Below are positions 9,962 to 19,725 of a stretch of DNA of 44,841 nt, piece after piece. This DNA comes from Alphaproteobacteria bacterium 46_93_T64. GTDB taxonomy: Bacteria; Pseudomonadota; Alphaproteobacteria; Sneathiellales; Sneathiellaceae. The notes beneath the pieces were generated by a model that did not search any database, was not told where the DNA came from, and saw only the letters and a list, made by a program, of their open reading frames with translations. Numbering within the stretch: position 1 is the first letter of the stretch; each line of letters opens with the position of its first letter. The stretch lies in the NCBI GenBank assembly GCA_002163135.1, contig MAAN01000033.1, forward strand, positions 1 through 44,841, read 5' to 3'. The translations under genes and the position numbers were made by a program.

Positions 9962-11425
9962 TCAGTTAGAAGCTGACAGCTTTTCTTTTAATTGTTCCGG
10001 ATCAAGCGACAAAGCTTGAATAATTTCACCATAACCACCTAGCATTCCAAGCGACGATCCGTCCAAACGTATTTCAAGTCCTGCTGCATTTGCAGTACTT
10101 AAAATCATATTAGGCTTGGACGGCAACATAAATGTGTCTCCCGCCGCTAGAATGCGATCCAGAACAGTTTCTTTATCAGCCACCTTAATATGCACCCAGC
10201 TTTCTTGACGCGCTACCAATACAAGTCTTGCGTCTTTATTTTCAACACCCAACGCAGCAGGCACCAAACTTGCAGGTCCTTCACTGTCAGACACAGAGTT
10301 ATTTGCGTTCAACTTTTGTTGCGGAAAATATGTTTTAGTCGGCACTGCGGCAACAACAATTGGTGCTGCCTCCACCTCTACATTCTCAACAATTGCCGAA
10401 GTCGGCAATACAGTTTTAGAAGATGGATCAAGTTGAGAAGTAACTTCAACTTTTTCTGTTTCTACTTTTTGCATGATAGCAGGTGCTAATATTTCATTAG
10501 TTGAATTCTGTTTTGGAAGAGTCGCAACAGTTTGAGGTTCCAACTGGGCCTCGGGTTTATCAATATCCTTAACAGAAGTTATCAGCGGCTTAGGTTCGGT
10601 CACGAGTTCAGTTACTTGGTTTAATGCCAGTGTTTCTTCATCCGCTTCTGATTTTACCGCTTTTGGCTGTGTAATTTCAGTTGAAACAGCGATCGCTTCC
10701 TTGGCATCTGCGGCATCTGCAGCATTTGCGTCTTCGGCCTTTGGCGAAGAGGTAACATTAGCGATACTGGCGAAAATAGCATCTCTTGAGCTCTCCAGCT
10801 TTTCGCTTAAGCGATCCGGCAAATCAGGAACTATTTCAATTTCCAATGAATTTTCGTTTAAATAAAAGTACCACCCTGCAACTACGAGAACCGCAACTAC
10901 GCAACACCCAACCAGTAAACTGGAAGCCGGCATTCGGCCTTCGGATGTCGGTTCGGGAAAAGCAAGTTCGGGGACCCCTACTTCGCCAGAATATTCACTC
11001 TTAAACAGATCGACGACAGCTACCGCATCCAATCCGAGTGCATTGGCATATGAGCGTAAAAAGCCCGCAACAAATGTCTGCCCCGGAAGAGCATCATAAT
11101 TGCCATCTTCTAGAGCTTGAACTTGTCGTGGGCGTAACCGGAGTTGTTCTGCAATGTCATGAACTGAATAACCTTGACGCTCCCGCTCAAACCGTAAACG
11201 TGTGCCTACGTTGGCGTATTCATCTTCATCGCTTTCTACATAAAGATTTGTGTCAGATTCTTGCCTCATCTCCAACGCCTCAACTGCTAGGATCGGCTCG
11301 TCAGAAGGCTGCCTGTCTGACACATTTTCGGTTGAAGAGATTTCTGCGCTTTTATCGTTCTCTGGCGTAGCTAGAGTGAGGCGTGGCTCACCAGCATCCA
11401 ATGGAAGCTTACCTTGTTTCACCAT
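9962..11425 (-). CDS. RodZ-like HTH membrane protein with DUF4115 domain
   Basis: The 487-residue protein resembles RodZ, which links MreB filaments to the inner membrane and supports cell shape. It has a polar N-terminal extension, an HTH_25-type helix-turn-helix (about residues 70-135, LRFERERQGYSVHDIAEQLR), one membrane segment (about 165-187), a long Pro/Glu/Val-rich periplasmic linker, and a C-terminal DUF4115 beta domain (about 390-475, ARLVLVARQESWVHIKVAD). I use the ATG at 11425, preceded by AGGTGG, rather than a TTG at 11446. Such genes are often found just upstream of ispG, as here. The RodZ assignment is by architecture; activity is unproven. Confidence 0.82.
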   Translation of the reverse strand: MVKQGKLPLDAGEPRLTLATPENDKSAEISSTENVSDRQPSDEPILAVEALEMRQESDTNLYVESDEDEYANVGTRLRFERERQGYSVHDIAEQLRLRPRQVQALEDGNYDALPGQTFVAGFLRSYANALGLDAVAVVDLFKSEYSGEVGVPELAFPEPTSEGRMPASSLLVGCCVVAVLVVAGWYFYLNENSLEIEIVPDLPDRLSEKLESSRDAIFASIANVTSSPKAEDANAADAADAKEAIAVSTEITQPKAVKSEADEETLALNQVTELVTEPKPLITSVKDIDKPEAQLEPQTVATLPKQNSTNEILAPAIMQKVETEKVEVTSQLDPSSKTVLPTSAIVENVEVEAAPIVVAAVPTKTYFPQQKLNANNSVSDSEGPASLVPAALGVENKDARLVLVARQESWVHIKVADKETVLDRILAAGDTFMLPSKPNMILSTANAAGLEIRLDGSSLGMLGGYGEIIQALSLDPEQLKEKLSASN

Positions 11426-11546
11426 TGTTATACACCACCTGTCCAATAGTATACCAAGCTACAACTTTCGCCCCTCAACGAAAGGCAAGCCAAGTTCCCC
11501 TACACTAGGGCATGATTATCAGCAAAAAAGAATAAAGATCAATGAT

Positions 11547-13811
11547 TTAAATAATAATGCCATGATCCTTGGCAAAGGCGCGAATCTGCTCTCGAGCGGA
11601 TTTTTCGCGTGACAGGCACAGGACAGACAAGAAATCCTGAACTTTTCCTATATCAGCACTCCGCACCATTTCTTTAACGGGCCCGACGCCTTCAAGTGAC
11701 ATAGATAGGTTCCGATAACCAAGACCCAGAAGGGCCATTGCTTCCAGCGGGCGACCGGCCACATCCCCACAAATTGATAATGGGGTATCCGTTTTGGCGC
11801 ATTCATCCACAATATACTTGAGCATGGACATAAAGCTTGAGCTTAACATGTCGTAGCGATCTGTGACGCGTGCATTGCCGCGATCAACAGCAAAATAAAA
11901 TTGCAGTAAATCGTTTGATCCAACCGAGACGAAATCGGCTACTTTCAGCAAATGAGGCAATTGCCAGACAATAGACGGGACTTCCAACATGGTTCCTACT
12001 TTAACTTCAGTAGGTTTGCCCCCATTCCGTTTTTCTTCGCGGTCAATTTCCTTCATAAGCAAAGATTTAGCTTCAATGAATTCAGAAACTTCTGCAATCA
12101 TTGGAAACATTATGGTCAATTTGCGTCCAACTGATGCCCGAACCATTGCCCTAAGTTGAGCTTTTAACAAAGCGGGTCGGTCTAATCCGATACGAATTGC
12201 ACGCCACCCAAGGGCTGGGTTTTCCTCTTCCTTCATTTGCAGATATGGCAGAGCTTTATCTCCGCCGACATCAAGAGTGCGGAAAATAACGGGACGCCCG
12301 TTAGCTTTATCCAAAACCTTTGTGTATAAGTCGGTTTGTTCGTCTACTTTTGGCATTTGGGAGCGAACCATGAATTGCAACTCGGTTCGAAACAGTCCAA
12401 TTCCGTCAGCACCAGCTTCCTGAAAATTATCAAGATCAATAAGCAGACCCGCATTCATACTGAGTGTTATGGTCTTTTCATCTTTGGAGATCGCGCGTTT
12501 GTCACGCAACGCCGCGTATTTTGCTTGCCTCTGCTCACGGTGACGCATGCTCTGTTCAAACACTTGAATAACATCATCACCGGGACGCAAGAAAACTTGA
12601 CCGTTTTCCCCATCGACCAGAATGAAGTCGTCTTCTTCGACTGCGTCAGAAATTTCAGCACACTGTCCGATCACGGGGATACCAAGCGCCCGTGCGACAA
12701 TCGCCACGTGACTACTTCGTGTCCCTTCCAACAGGACGACAGCCTTCAGGTGAACGCGATCATAATCTAGTAGTTCCGCCGCTCCCATATTGCGGGCAAT
12801 GACAACTGTATCTGCCGTAAGATGTTGTCTATCAACGCCCTGCGTCCCTTCCAAATGCAAAAACAGGCGATTTGCCAAATCATCCAGATCCGACAGCCTT
12901 TCGCGAATATAGGGGTCGGTAATTTTTTTCATACGAGCGCGGGTGTCATCCTGAACTCGTTTAATAGCAGCTTCAGCGGTCAAGCCGCTATCAACCGCAT
13001 CTGCAAGACGTTTTAGCCAGCTTTTGTCATGGGCAAACATCTTGTAGGCTTCAAAAATATCCCGAGATTCATCCGTAAAAAGCGCATCGGTATCTGAAAG
13101 CATTTCATCGATAGAGTCTTGAAGCCTATCCACAGCGGCATTCAGTCGCTTGACTTCTTCGCCGGTATTTTCTGCAATTGTTCGCCGAACAATAATATGG
13201 GGTTCATGTAAAATAGCGTACCCAACGGCTAAACCATCTGCCAATACGCGACCGGCAACCCTGTGAGGTGTTGTCGCATTGCCTGCGGTATCAAGAAGCT
13301 CTTTGGAGCTGATCATCTGTTCAGAGCTGATCAACTCCGCAACGACCATGGCGACAGTTTGAAGAGCTTCGACTTCCTCATCCGTGTAATGACGCATGGT
13401 TCGGTTTTGCACGACCAGTACCCCAATAACACGACCGCCGCGCATAATTGGAACGCCCATCAAGGAATGATAAATTTCCTCACCTGTTTCTGGGCGGTAG
13501 GCAAATTGTTTGTGACTTTGTGCATCGGATAAGTTCAGCGGCCGAGAATGGGCCGCGATATCGCCGACAAGTCCTTCACCAACACGCAAGCGGGTATGGT
13601 GAATAGCTTCCTGTTTCAGACCTTCGGTTGCAAACAGCTCCAGAACATCGCCTGCTCGCATAAGATAACAAGAGCACACTTCTGCGATCATGTTTGATGC
13701 AATAAGCCTGACAATTTTCTGCAAACGGCGCTCAGCGTCCCCCGTGCCCGCCATCACCTGTCGGATCTGACGGAACAATATTCTGGGGCCGCTGACCGCC
13801 GAGCTATTCAT
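11547..13811 (-). CDS. ptsP: PEP-protein phosphotransferase EI-Ntr (PtsP)
   Basis: PtsP is the first enzyme of the nitrogen-related phosphotransferase system. It autophosphorylates from phosphoenolpyruvate and passes phosphate to NPr, relaying nitrogen status. The 754-residue product has an N-terminal GAF domain (about 20-165), the PEP-utiliser N-terminal domain (180-300), the swivelling domain with the active histidine H368 in GTRSSHVAIVARALGIP, and the C-terminal PEP-binding TIM barrel ending near residue 720. The ATG at 13811 overlaps the end of the preceding flavoprotein gene by 8 bp, so translation is probably coupled. Confidence 0.95.
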   Translation of the reverse strand: MNSSAVSGPRILFRQIRQVMAGTGDAERRLQKIVRLIASNMIAEVCSCYLMRAGDVLELFATEGLKQEAIHHTRLRVGEGLVGDIAAHSRPLNLSDAQSHKQFAYRPETGEEIYHSLMGVPIMRGGRVIGVLVVQNRTMRHYTDEEVEALQTVAMVVAELISSEQMISSKELLDTAGNATTPHRVAGRVLADGLAVGYAILHEPHIIVRRTIAENTGEEVKRLNAAVDRLQDSIDEMLSDTDALFTDESRDIFEAYKMFAHDKSWLKRLADAVDSGLTAEAAIKRVQDDTRARMKKITDPYIRERLSDLDDLANRLFLHLEGTQGVDRQHLTADTVVIARNMGAAELLDYDRVHLKAVVLLEGTRSSHVAIVARALGIPVIGQCAEISDAVEEDDFILVDGENGQVFLRPGDDVIQVFEQSMRHREQRQAKYAALRDKRAISKDEKTITLSMNAGLLIDLDNFQEAGADGIGLFRTELQFMVRSQMPKVDEQTDLYTKVLDKANGRPVIFRTLDVGGDKALPYLQMKEEENPALGWRAIRIGLDRPALLKAQLRAMVRASVGRKLTIMFPMIAEVSEFIEAKSLLMKEIDREEKRNGGKPTEVKVGTMLEVPSIVWQLPHLLKVADFVSVGSNDLLQFYFAVDRGNARVTDRYDMLSSSFMSMLKYIVDECAKTDTPLSICGDVAGRPLEAMALLGLGYRNLSMSLEGVGPVKEMVRSADIGKVQDFLSVLCLSREKSAREQIRAFAKDHGIII

Positions 13812-14859
13812 TTAGGTATCGACCTTCCTGCCTACCGGAACCTGCAAACGCGTCAGCTGCTTGCGAGACCAAATCCAGTAAAATCTCTGCTGTGGGTTGC
13901 TCTTTTTTGACCATCCCAACGCTTTGTCCAGCCATTACAGAGCCGTTTATAACATCTCCGTCAATTACTGCACGGCGGAGAGCCCCCGCCCAATAATGTT
14001 CAATTTCAAGCTGAGCCTCTCCAAGGCTGAGTTCACCCGCTCTATATCTTGCGATAACTGCATGCTGGGTTTCGACAAATCTCTTCGCACCTTCATTATT
14101 CAAAGCGCGAACCGGGATAACCGGGAACTGAGGATCTACCTGAACGGTCGTAATCGCATCCCTAGCACTTGCCCGAATAAAGGCCCGTTTAAAATCTGGA
14201 TGTGCAATGCTTTCTGTCGCACAAACAAACCGTGTTCCCAATTGGCACCCTGCGGCCCCCATTTGCAAATAGTTCGCCATAGCTTCGCCGCGAGCGATCC
14301 CGCCCGCTACAAAGATTGGGACATCCGTGATATTGGGTAAGATCTCTTGTGTTAAAACACTTGTAGAAACCGGACCAATATGGCCGCCAGCTTCCATTCC
14401 CTCGATGACCAGCGCATCAACACCACTTCGAACCAGCTTTTTGCCAAGCGCCAAAGTTGGTGTGAAGCAAATCGTCTTTACGCCACTTTCTTTCAGTTTC
14501 GCAATTGTGTCCTTGCTAGGAAGTCCACCGGCCAAAACGACATGTCCGACCCCATTTTCAAGGCAAATATCAACCAGTTTATCGAGGTCCGGGTGCATGG
14601 TAATCAAATTCACACCGAACGGCTTATCTGTCATTGCTTTCGTGGCTTTGATCTCGGCATCCAGAAGATCCGTCGTCATTGCACCGCACGCGATGACACC
14701 AAAGCCTCCCGCATTGGAAATGGCAGAAACGAGATTTCGTTCTGATACCCACGACATAGCACCGCCGAGAATAGCAAATTCGGTTCCCAGAAAGTCACGT
14801 CCACGCTGCCAAGCAGCGTTGAGTGCTTGCAAGCCCTCTTGCGAAGTAATTTCAGTCAT
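13804..14859 (-). CDS. nitronate monooxygenase-like flavoprotein
   Basis: The 351-residue protein is an FMN-binding TIM-barrel of the nitronate monooxygenase/FabK-like group. Visible family features are AGGFGVIACGAM near the N-terminus, FGVNLI, IEGMEAGGHIGP in the centre, and VAGGIARGEAMANYLQMGAAGCQLGTRF for flavin phosphate binding. Members oxidise alkyl nitronates or reduce enoyl thioesters, and the sequence does not settle which. It lies 3 bp after lysC and overlaps ptsP by 8 bp, so it is embedded in a lysC-ptsP transcript. That tight placement is odd for a detoxification enzyme. Confidence 0.85.
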   Translation of the reverse strand: MTEITSQEGLQALNAAWQRGRDFLGTEFAILGGAMSWVSERNLVSAISNAGGFGVIACGAMTTDLLDAEIKATKAMTDKPFGVNLITMHPDLDKLVDICLENGVGHVVLAGGLPSKDTIAKLKESGVKTICFTPTLALGKKLVRSGVDALVIEGMEAGGHIGPVSTSVLTQEILPNITDVPIFVAGGIARGEAMANYLQMGAAGCQLGTRFVCATESIAHPDFKRAFIRASARDAITTVQVDPQFPVIPVRALNNEGAKRFVETQHAVIARYRAGELSLGEAQLEIEHYWAGALRRAVIDGDVINGSVMAGQSVGMVKKEQPTAEILLDLVSQAADAFAGSGRQEGRYLNE

Positions 14860-14862
14860 ATT

Positions 14863-16083
14863 TTAAGCTGCATCCAAATTGAAAGCTGTATGTAATGTTC
14901 TAACGGCAAGTTCAGTATACTCTTCTGCCAGTAAAACACTTACCTTGATTTCCGAAGTGGAAATCACTTGAATATTTATGCCTTTTTCGGCGAGCGCTGC
15001 AAACATTGTTTGTGCAACACCGGCATGGCTTCGCATGCCCATTCCAACGATAGAAACTTTAACAACATCCGGATCTGGAACAACCTTTTTGCAATTCACT
15101 TTATCCTTCAGCCCTTCGAGGACCTTCATCGCTGGATCCAGCTCATTGCGTCCAACTGTAAATGTCAAATCTGTCGCTTTGCCATCTTCAGATACGTTCT
15201 GAACGATCATATCCACATTTACATGTGCATCTGCAAGTGCGCCAAAAACAGTCGCCGCTACACCCGGTGTATCATTTACTTGTTGAAGGGTTACCTTCGC
15301 TTCGTCTCGGGTATATGTTACGCCGCTTACTACTTGTTGTTCCACAATGTCTTCCTCATCAACAACCAATGTGCCGGGCAAATCTTCGAAACTGGAAAGC
15401 ACTTGTACCTTCACACGGTATTTCATTGCCATTTCAACGGAGCGGGTCTGCAGCACCTTGGCACCAAGAGACGCCAGCTCCAACATTTCTTCATATGTAA
15501 TTCTATCAAGTTTTGACGCTTTTGTCGCGATCCGGGGATCCGCCGTATAAATACCGTCAACATCTGTATAAATATCACAGCGATCCGCATCCAGCGCGGC
15601 TGCCAATGCAACTGCCGATGTATCGGAACCGCCGCGGCCCAACGTTGTTATCCGGTTATCGCTTCCGATGCCCTGAAAGCCGGCGCAGACAGCAACCTGT
15701 CCGTCAGCGAAGCGCGATATTACATCTTCACAGTTAATTTCTTCAATTCTTGCGGAACCATGAATAGCATCCGTTCGTACGGGCACCTGCCAACCAAGCC
15801 AAGAACGCGCGTTCACGCCGAGGTCCTGCAATGCCATCGACAGCAATCCGGCCGTCACTTGTTCACCGCTTGAAACGACAACATCATACTCGCGTGCGTC
15901 ATGCAACGCCGCCACATCAGAAGCCAACCCAACCAGACGATTGGTTTCACCGGACATCGCAGATACGACCACTGCCACTTCGTTGCCCGCGTCAATTTCT
16001 TTTTTAACTTTCAGCGCTACATTCTTGATCCGTTCTACGGATCCAACCGATGTACCACCAAATTTCATTACCAGCCGTGCCAT
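14863..16083 (-). CDS. lysC: aspartate kinase
   Basis: Aspartate kinase phosphorylates aspartate, opening the lysine, threonine, methionine and diaminopimelate pathways. The 406-residue protein starts MARLVMKFGGTSVGS (the conserved KFGGTSV motif). It contains TTLGRGGSDTSAVALAAAL and ends in two ACT domains (about 265-330 and 345-400), as in lysine/threonine-feedback enzymes. Length and domains are those of the monofunctional class. It is the first gene of the minus-strand block and diverges from ubiG across 172 bp. Confidence 0.97.
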   Translation of the reverse strand: MARLVMKFGGTSVGSVERIKNVALKVKKEIDAGNEVAVVVSAMSGETNRLVGLASDVAALHDAREYDVVVSSGEQVTAGLLSMALQDLGVNARSWLGWQVPVRTDAIHGSARIEEINCEDVISRFADGQVAVCAGFQGIGSDNRITTLGRGGSDTSAVALAAALDADRCDIYTDVDGIYTADPRIATKASKLDRITYEEMLELASLGAKVLQTRSVEMAMKYRVKVQVLSSFEDLPGTLVVDEEDIVEQQVVSGVTYTRDEAKVTLQQVNDTPGVAATVFGALADAHVNVDMIVQNVSEDGKATDLTFTVGRNELDPAMKVLEGLKDKVNCKKVVPDPDVVKVSIVGMGMRSHAGVAQTMFAALAEKGINIQVISTSEIKVSVLLAEEYTELAVRTLHTAFNLDAA

Positions 16084-16255
16084 CGCTGCACTAACCTTTC
16101 AGCTTTGCTTCTGTTCAAAGAGGATACAATTATTAAATTACGGAACGGGTACCTTTTCCTCTTGAAGGAGCGTATACATATACTTAACACAGCTTGCTGG
16201 GCAAGCGTTGCGACTAATTTATTAGATTTATAAGAATTTTTTTGAACGAACTGTC

Positions 16256-17017
16256 ATGAGCGAAGCTGCAAATTCAAAATCTGTAGACCCACAAGAAATT
16301 TCGAACTTTGCCGCAATGGCGGATGAATGGTGGGACGAAAGTGGGAAATTCAAACCTCTTCACAAATTCAATCCAATTCGCATTGGATATATTCGTGATC
16401 AGGTTACGGCCCATTTCAATCTGCTTAATGATGGGGACGCAATTCCATTAAAGCCTTTTAAAGGCCTCCGCCTTTTGGATATTGGGTGCGGCGGCGGATT
16501 GTTATCTGAACCTATGGCTCGTATGGGAGCAGAAGTTGTCGCGGCAGACGCCTCTCAAACCAATATTGAAGTTGCCTCACTTCATGCACAGAAAAGCGGC
16601 GTAAATATTGATTATCGTCACACGACAGCAGAAGAACTCGCCGCAGCGGGTGAGCAGTTTGACGTTATATTAAACATGGAAGTTATTGAACATGTCGCTG
16701 ATATAGAAGGATTTTCTGAAGCCTGCTGCACTATGCTGAAGCCGGGCGGCATCATGTTCGTCGCAACTTTGAACCGCACATTGAAAAGCTATGCCCTCGC
16801 CATCGTAGGTGCAGAATATATTTTGCGTTGGCTTCCACGCGGCACCCATAACTGGAAAAAATTCCTGCGCCCTTCCGAAGTCGTTGGGTTGCTTCGACGA
16901 AACGATCTCAACATTCTGGGAATGACGGGTGCCACCTACAACCCTTTGGAAGATAGTTGGCATCTAAGCCAAGATTTTAACGTCAACTATATGCTGACGG
17001 CGACGAAAATCATCTGA
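16256..17017 (+). CDS. ubiG: ubiquinone biosynthesis O-methyltransferase UbiG
   Basis: UbiG carries out both O-methylation steps of ubiquinone synthesis using SAM. The 253-residue product begins with the family-typical [33 protein letters not shown] region. It has the SAM motif [20 protein letters not shown] (about residues 69-88) and the later stretch [12 protein letters not shown]. Length is as expected. No strong ribosome binding site precedes the ATG at 16256. The divergent lysC/ubiG arrangement is common in Alphaproteobacteria. Confidence 0.95.
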   Translation: MSEAANSKSVDPQEISNFAAMADEWWDESGKFKPLHKFNPIRIGYIRDQVTAHFNLLNDGDAIPLKPFKGLRLLDIGCGGGLLSEPMARMGAEVVAADASQTNIEVASLHAQKSGVNIDYRHTTAEELAAAGEQFDVILNMEVIEHVADIEGFSEACCTMLKPGGIMFVATLNRTLKSYALAIVGAEYILRWLPRGTHNWKKFLRPSEVVGLLRRNDLNILGMTGATYNPLEDSWHLSQDFNVNYMLTATKII

Positions 17018-17092
17018 ACCCAAATTCCCTATTTGACCCACCTATCAAAAATGGATTAATTGAAAGCATTCAATTCATTAAAGGCTAAGCTT

Positions 17093-18319
17093 ATGAACAA
17101 ATCGCCGCTCGCCCCGGAAAAATTCCCTGACATGCCCGCCGTTAGCGGCGTTCGCTTTGCCTCGGCCAATTCTGGCATGCGATATAAAGGGCGGGATGAT
17201 TTGTTATTTGCCGTGATGGATGAAGGGACAACTGCCGCAGGCGTGTTTACCAAAAACTCCATGCCGGGCGCTCCCGTCGATTGGGGCCGGAAGATCCTGT
17301 CAGGCGGTACGGCCCGTGCACTTGTGGTGAACGCTGGCATTGCCAATGTATTTACTGGGGCTGCGGGCATCGAAACTGTTGAGAAAACGGCAGAAACAGC
17401 TGCAAGTTTACTTCAAAGCAATCCAGAAGAAGTATATATCGCGTCCACCGGCGTGATTGGGGAGCTGATCGAGACATCATATATCACGGACACCCTTCCC
17501 GGCATGCTGGACAGCCTGTCAGAAGATAATTGTGAAGCTGCCGCTGATGCGATCCTCACTACGGACACTTTTGCTAAAGGGGCGACTGCTACCTGTCAAT
17601 TGAACGGTAAAACTGTAACCATCAACGGATTTGCCAAAGGGTCCGGAATGATTGCACCAGATATGGCGACAATGCTGGCTTTTTTGTTCACGGACGCAAA
17701 TATTCCAGCGCCGATTTTACAAGAGCTTCTGTCATCCGAAAATGAAAAAAGCTTCAATTGTGTAACTGTCGATAGCGACACTTCAACCAGCGACAGTGTT
17801 TTGTTATTTGCGACTGGAAACGCGGAAAATACCGCACCCTCCGCTGCAGCGGATGCAGATCTGGCCGATTTCAAATCCACACTCCTTAGCGTCATGCAGG
17901 ATCTCGCACAGCAGGTTGCCCGCGACGGTGAAGGTGCCACGAAATTTATCACAGTCTCAGTAACCGGTGCAGAAACAGGCACGTCAGCAAAAACAATTGC
18001 CCTTGCAATTGCAAATTCGCCGCTCGTGAAAACAGCTATTGCCGGAGAAGATGCAAACTGGGGCCGCGTTATTATGGCGGTTGGCAAGTCAGGCGAGAAA
18101 GCCAGTCGGGATAAACTGCATCTGAAAATGTGCGGTATTGTAATTGCTGAAGATGGCGCACGTTCACCTTCATACTCAGAAGATCAAATCGCGCCGCTCA
18201 TGAAAAGACCCGAAATCACAATTGAAGTTGATGTGGGGGTTGGATCCGGCAGTGCCTATGCATGGACCTGTGACCTCACTCATGGTTATATTGAAATCAA
18301 CGCTGATTATCGTAGCTGA
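17093..18319 (+). CDS. argJ: bifunctional ornithine acetyltransferase/N-acetylglutamate synthase ArgJ
   Basis: ArgJ transfers acetyl from N-acetylornithine to glutamate in the cyclic arginine pathway, and bifunctional forms also make N-acetylglutamate from acetyl-CoA. The precursor self-cleaves before a catalytic threonine. Here the cleavage motif MIAPDMATMLAF puts the new N-terminal Thr at residue 193. I use the ATG at 17093 (MNKSPLAPEKFPDMPAVSGV), preceded by AAAGG and matching the usual family N-terminus, over a TTG at 17060. The product is 408 residues, a normal length. It is followed nine bases later by mutT. Whether it is mono- or bifunctional cannot be told from sequence by eye. Confidence 0.95.
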   Translation: MNKSPLAPEKFPDMPAVSGVRFASANSGMRYKGRDDLLFAVMDEGTTAAGVFTKNSMPGAPVDWGRKILSGGTARALVVNAGIANVFTGAAGIETVEKTAETAASLLQSNPEEVYIASTGVIGELIETSYITDTLPGMLDSLSEDNCEAAADAILTTDTFAKGATATCQLNGKTVTINGFAKGSGMIAPDMATMLAFLFTDANIPAPILQELLSSENEKSFNCVTVDSDTSTSDSVLLFATGNAENTAPSAAADADLADFKSTLLSVMQDLAQQVARDGEGATKFITVSVTGAETGTSAKTIALAIANSPLVKTAIAGEDANWGRVIMAVGKSGEKASRDKLHLKMCGIVIAEDGARSPSYSEDQIAPLMKRPEITIEVDVGVGSGSAYAWTCDLTHGYIEINADYRS

Positions 18320-18328
18320 GGCTTTCCC

Positions 18329-18736
18329 ATGACGTCACTTCCAACTCTCTTAGTTGTCGCGGTCGCTCTTGTTGATGACGACAACCGTGTCATGATTGCT
18401 CAGCGCCCTGAAGGCAAGTCCATGGCAGGCCTGTGGGAATTCCCGGGCGGTAAAGTTGAAGCGAATGAGACGCCGGAATTAGCGTTGATCCGCGAGCTTA
18501 AAGAAGAACTCGCCATCGATGTGACCGAAGCCTGTTTAGCCCCGTTTACCTTCGCAAGCCACACATACGAAAAATTCCACCTTCTGATGCCGCTTTATGT
18601 CTGTCGTCGTTGGTCAGGCACTCCAAGACCTACTGAAGGACAAACCTTGAAATGGGTACGTGCGAATACGCTAAAAGACTATGATATGCCACCCGCTGAC
18701 ATTCCCTTGATCGCTATGCTCAGAGATCTTCTTTAA
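18329..18736 (+). CDS. mutT: 8-oxo-dGTP diphosphatase MutT
   Basis: This 135-residue Nudix hydrolase probably removes 8-oxo-dGTP from the nucleotide pool. The Nudix box is complete at about residues 40-62 (GGKVEANETPELALIRELKE followed by ELAI), with the REL(K)EE catalytic glutamates. The N-terminal VVAVALVDDDNRVMIAQRPEGKSMAGLWEFPGG pattern is typical of MutT rather than other Nudix groups. It starts with GAGG upstream of ATG, nine bases after argJ. Its 3' end overlaps that of the opposing methyltransferase by 4 bp. Confidence 0.9.
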   Translation: MTSLPTLLVVAVALVDDDNRVMIAQRPEGKSMAGLWEFPGGKVEANETPELALIRELKEELAIDVTEACLAPFTFASHTYEKFHLLMPLYVCRRWSGTPRPTEGQTLKWVRANTLKDYDMPPADIPLIAMLRDLL

Positions 18737-19632
18737 TCTTTGGACAAGATGTCTTTCAGGCTTGTTTGACCGCTACCTCGCTTCAACGCCTTTTGTTGGT
18801 TTTCATGAGGGGCCCAACCTGCCAAATAAATCACCTGAAAAGTAGCAGGGATCAGTCCGTCATCGTCAGCAAACTTCTCCTGATAAATCTCCGCAGCACG
18901 AAGTAATACCTTTCTTCCTGTCAGGTTTTTTTGACGTTCCACCAGCGCATTAGCTTCTCCCATACCCCGAAGTTCTTGCATCAAGGCAAACGCATTTGGA
19001 TATTTCAATGTCAGAACATCCACGTCTGTAACCGGCAATGCAAACCCGGCCCTTTGCAGCAAGGATCCCGCGTCACGTACATCAGTAAAGGGCGAGATCC
19101 GCGGGCTCATACCGTCTTTCACTTCCAATTCTGCCTGCGTTAGAGACCACTTCAACTCAGACAGGCTTTCGATGCCATACATAGCCCCCAGAAATAAACC
19201 ATCTGGCTTTAACGCTCTTGCAATTTGTACCAAAGCGCCTGGCAAATCATTAGTCCAGTGAAGACCAAGCACATTTCCAATCAAGTCAAATGATCGGGGC
19301 GCAAAGGGCAAAAACTCTTCGTCCGCCACGACCTTTATCCCATCAGCGTGGGGAACCATAAGAGCAGGAGAAAGATCAGCAGATATCAGATGAGAAATGC
19401 GACCCTGCATTTTCAGCATTTTACCAAAACTGCCACCGTGACATCCGAGATCAAGCGCCAGATCAAATTGCTTGCTGATGTCCAATATTCTTTCCGCTAG
19501 GCGATCTGCGACTTCGTCAAATAGAAACCGATTTTTCTCCCAATCACCACCGGCTGCACGCGAACGTCGAGATCGCAGTAGTTTGCGGTCGAATAAAAAA
19601 ATGTCTGATGAAGATAGTGAAGAATTTGTCAT
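18733..19632 (-). CDS. NDUFAF5-like SAM-dependent protein
   Basis: The 299-residue protein has a class I methyltransferase fold with the SAM-site region LALDLGCHGGSFG (about residues 58-70). It matches, by recall, the mitochondrial complex I assembly factor NDUFAF5: FDRKLLR at the N-terminus, VVADEEFLPFAPRSFDLI, LGLHWTNDLPGALVQI, LKPDGLFLGAMYG, SPRISPFTDVRDAGSLLQRAGF, and the C-terminal PATFQVIYLAGWAPHE. NDUFAF5 hydroxylates an arginine of the complex I subunit NDUFS7, so this gene may do the same to bacterial NuoB; that is inference. BioC is the common automatic label. It converges on mutT with a 4-bp overlap and diverges from comF. Confidence 0.85.
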   Translation of the reverse strand: MTNSSLSSSDIFLFDRKLLRSRRSRAAGGDWEKNRFLFDEVADRLAERILDISKQFDLALDLGCHGGSFGKMLKMQGRISHLISADLSPALMVPHADGIKVVADEEFLPFAPRSFDLIGNVLGLHWTNDLPGALVQIARALKPDGLFLGAMYGIESLSELKWSLTQAELEVKDGMSPRISPFTDVRDAGSLLQRAGFALPVTDVDVLTLKYPNAFALMQELRGMGEANALVERQKNLTGRKVLLRAAEIYQEKFADDDGLIPATFQVIYLAGWAPHENQQKALKRGSGQTSLKDILSKD

Positions 19633-19725
19633 GGCGTCTTATGGCATGGGATCTTGCAAGACTCAACGCAAAGATATTCTCCAAAAAGGCGTTTTATAAA
19701 CGTTGCTTTTCGCGTAAAACAAGAT

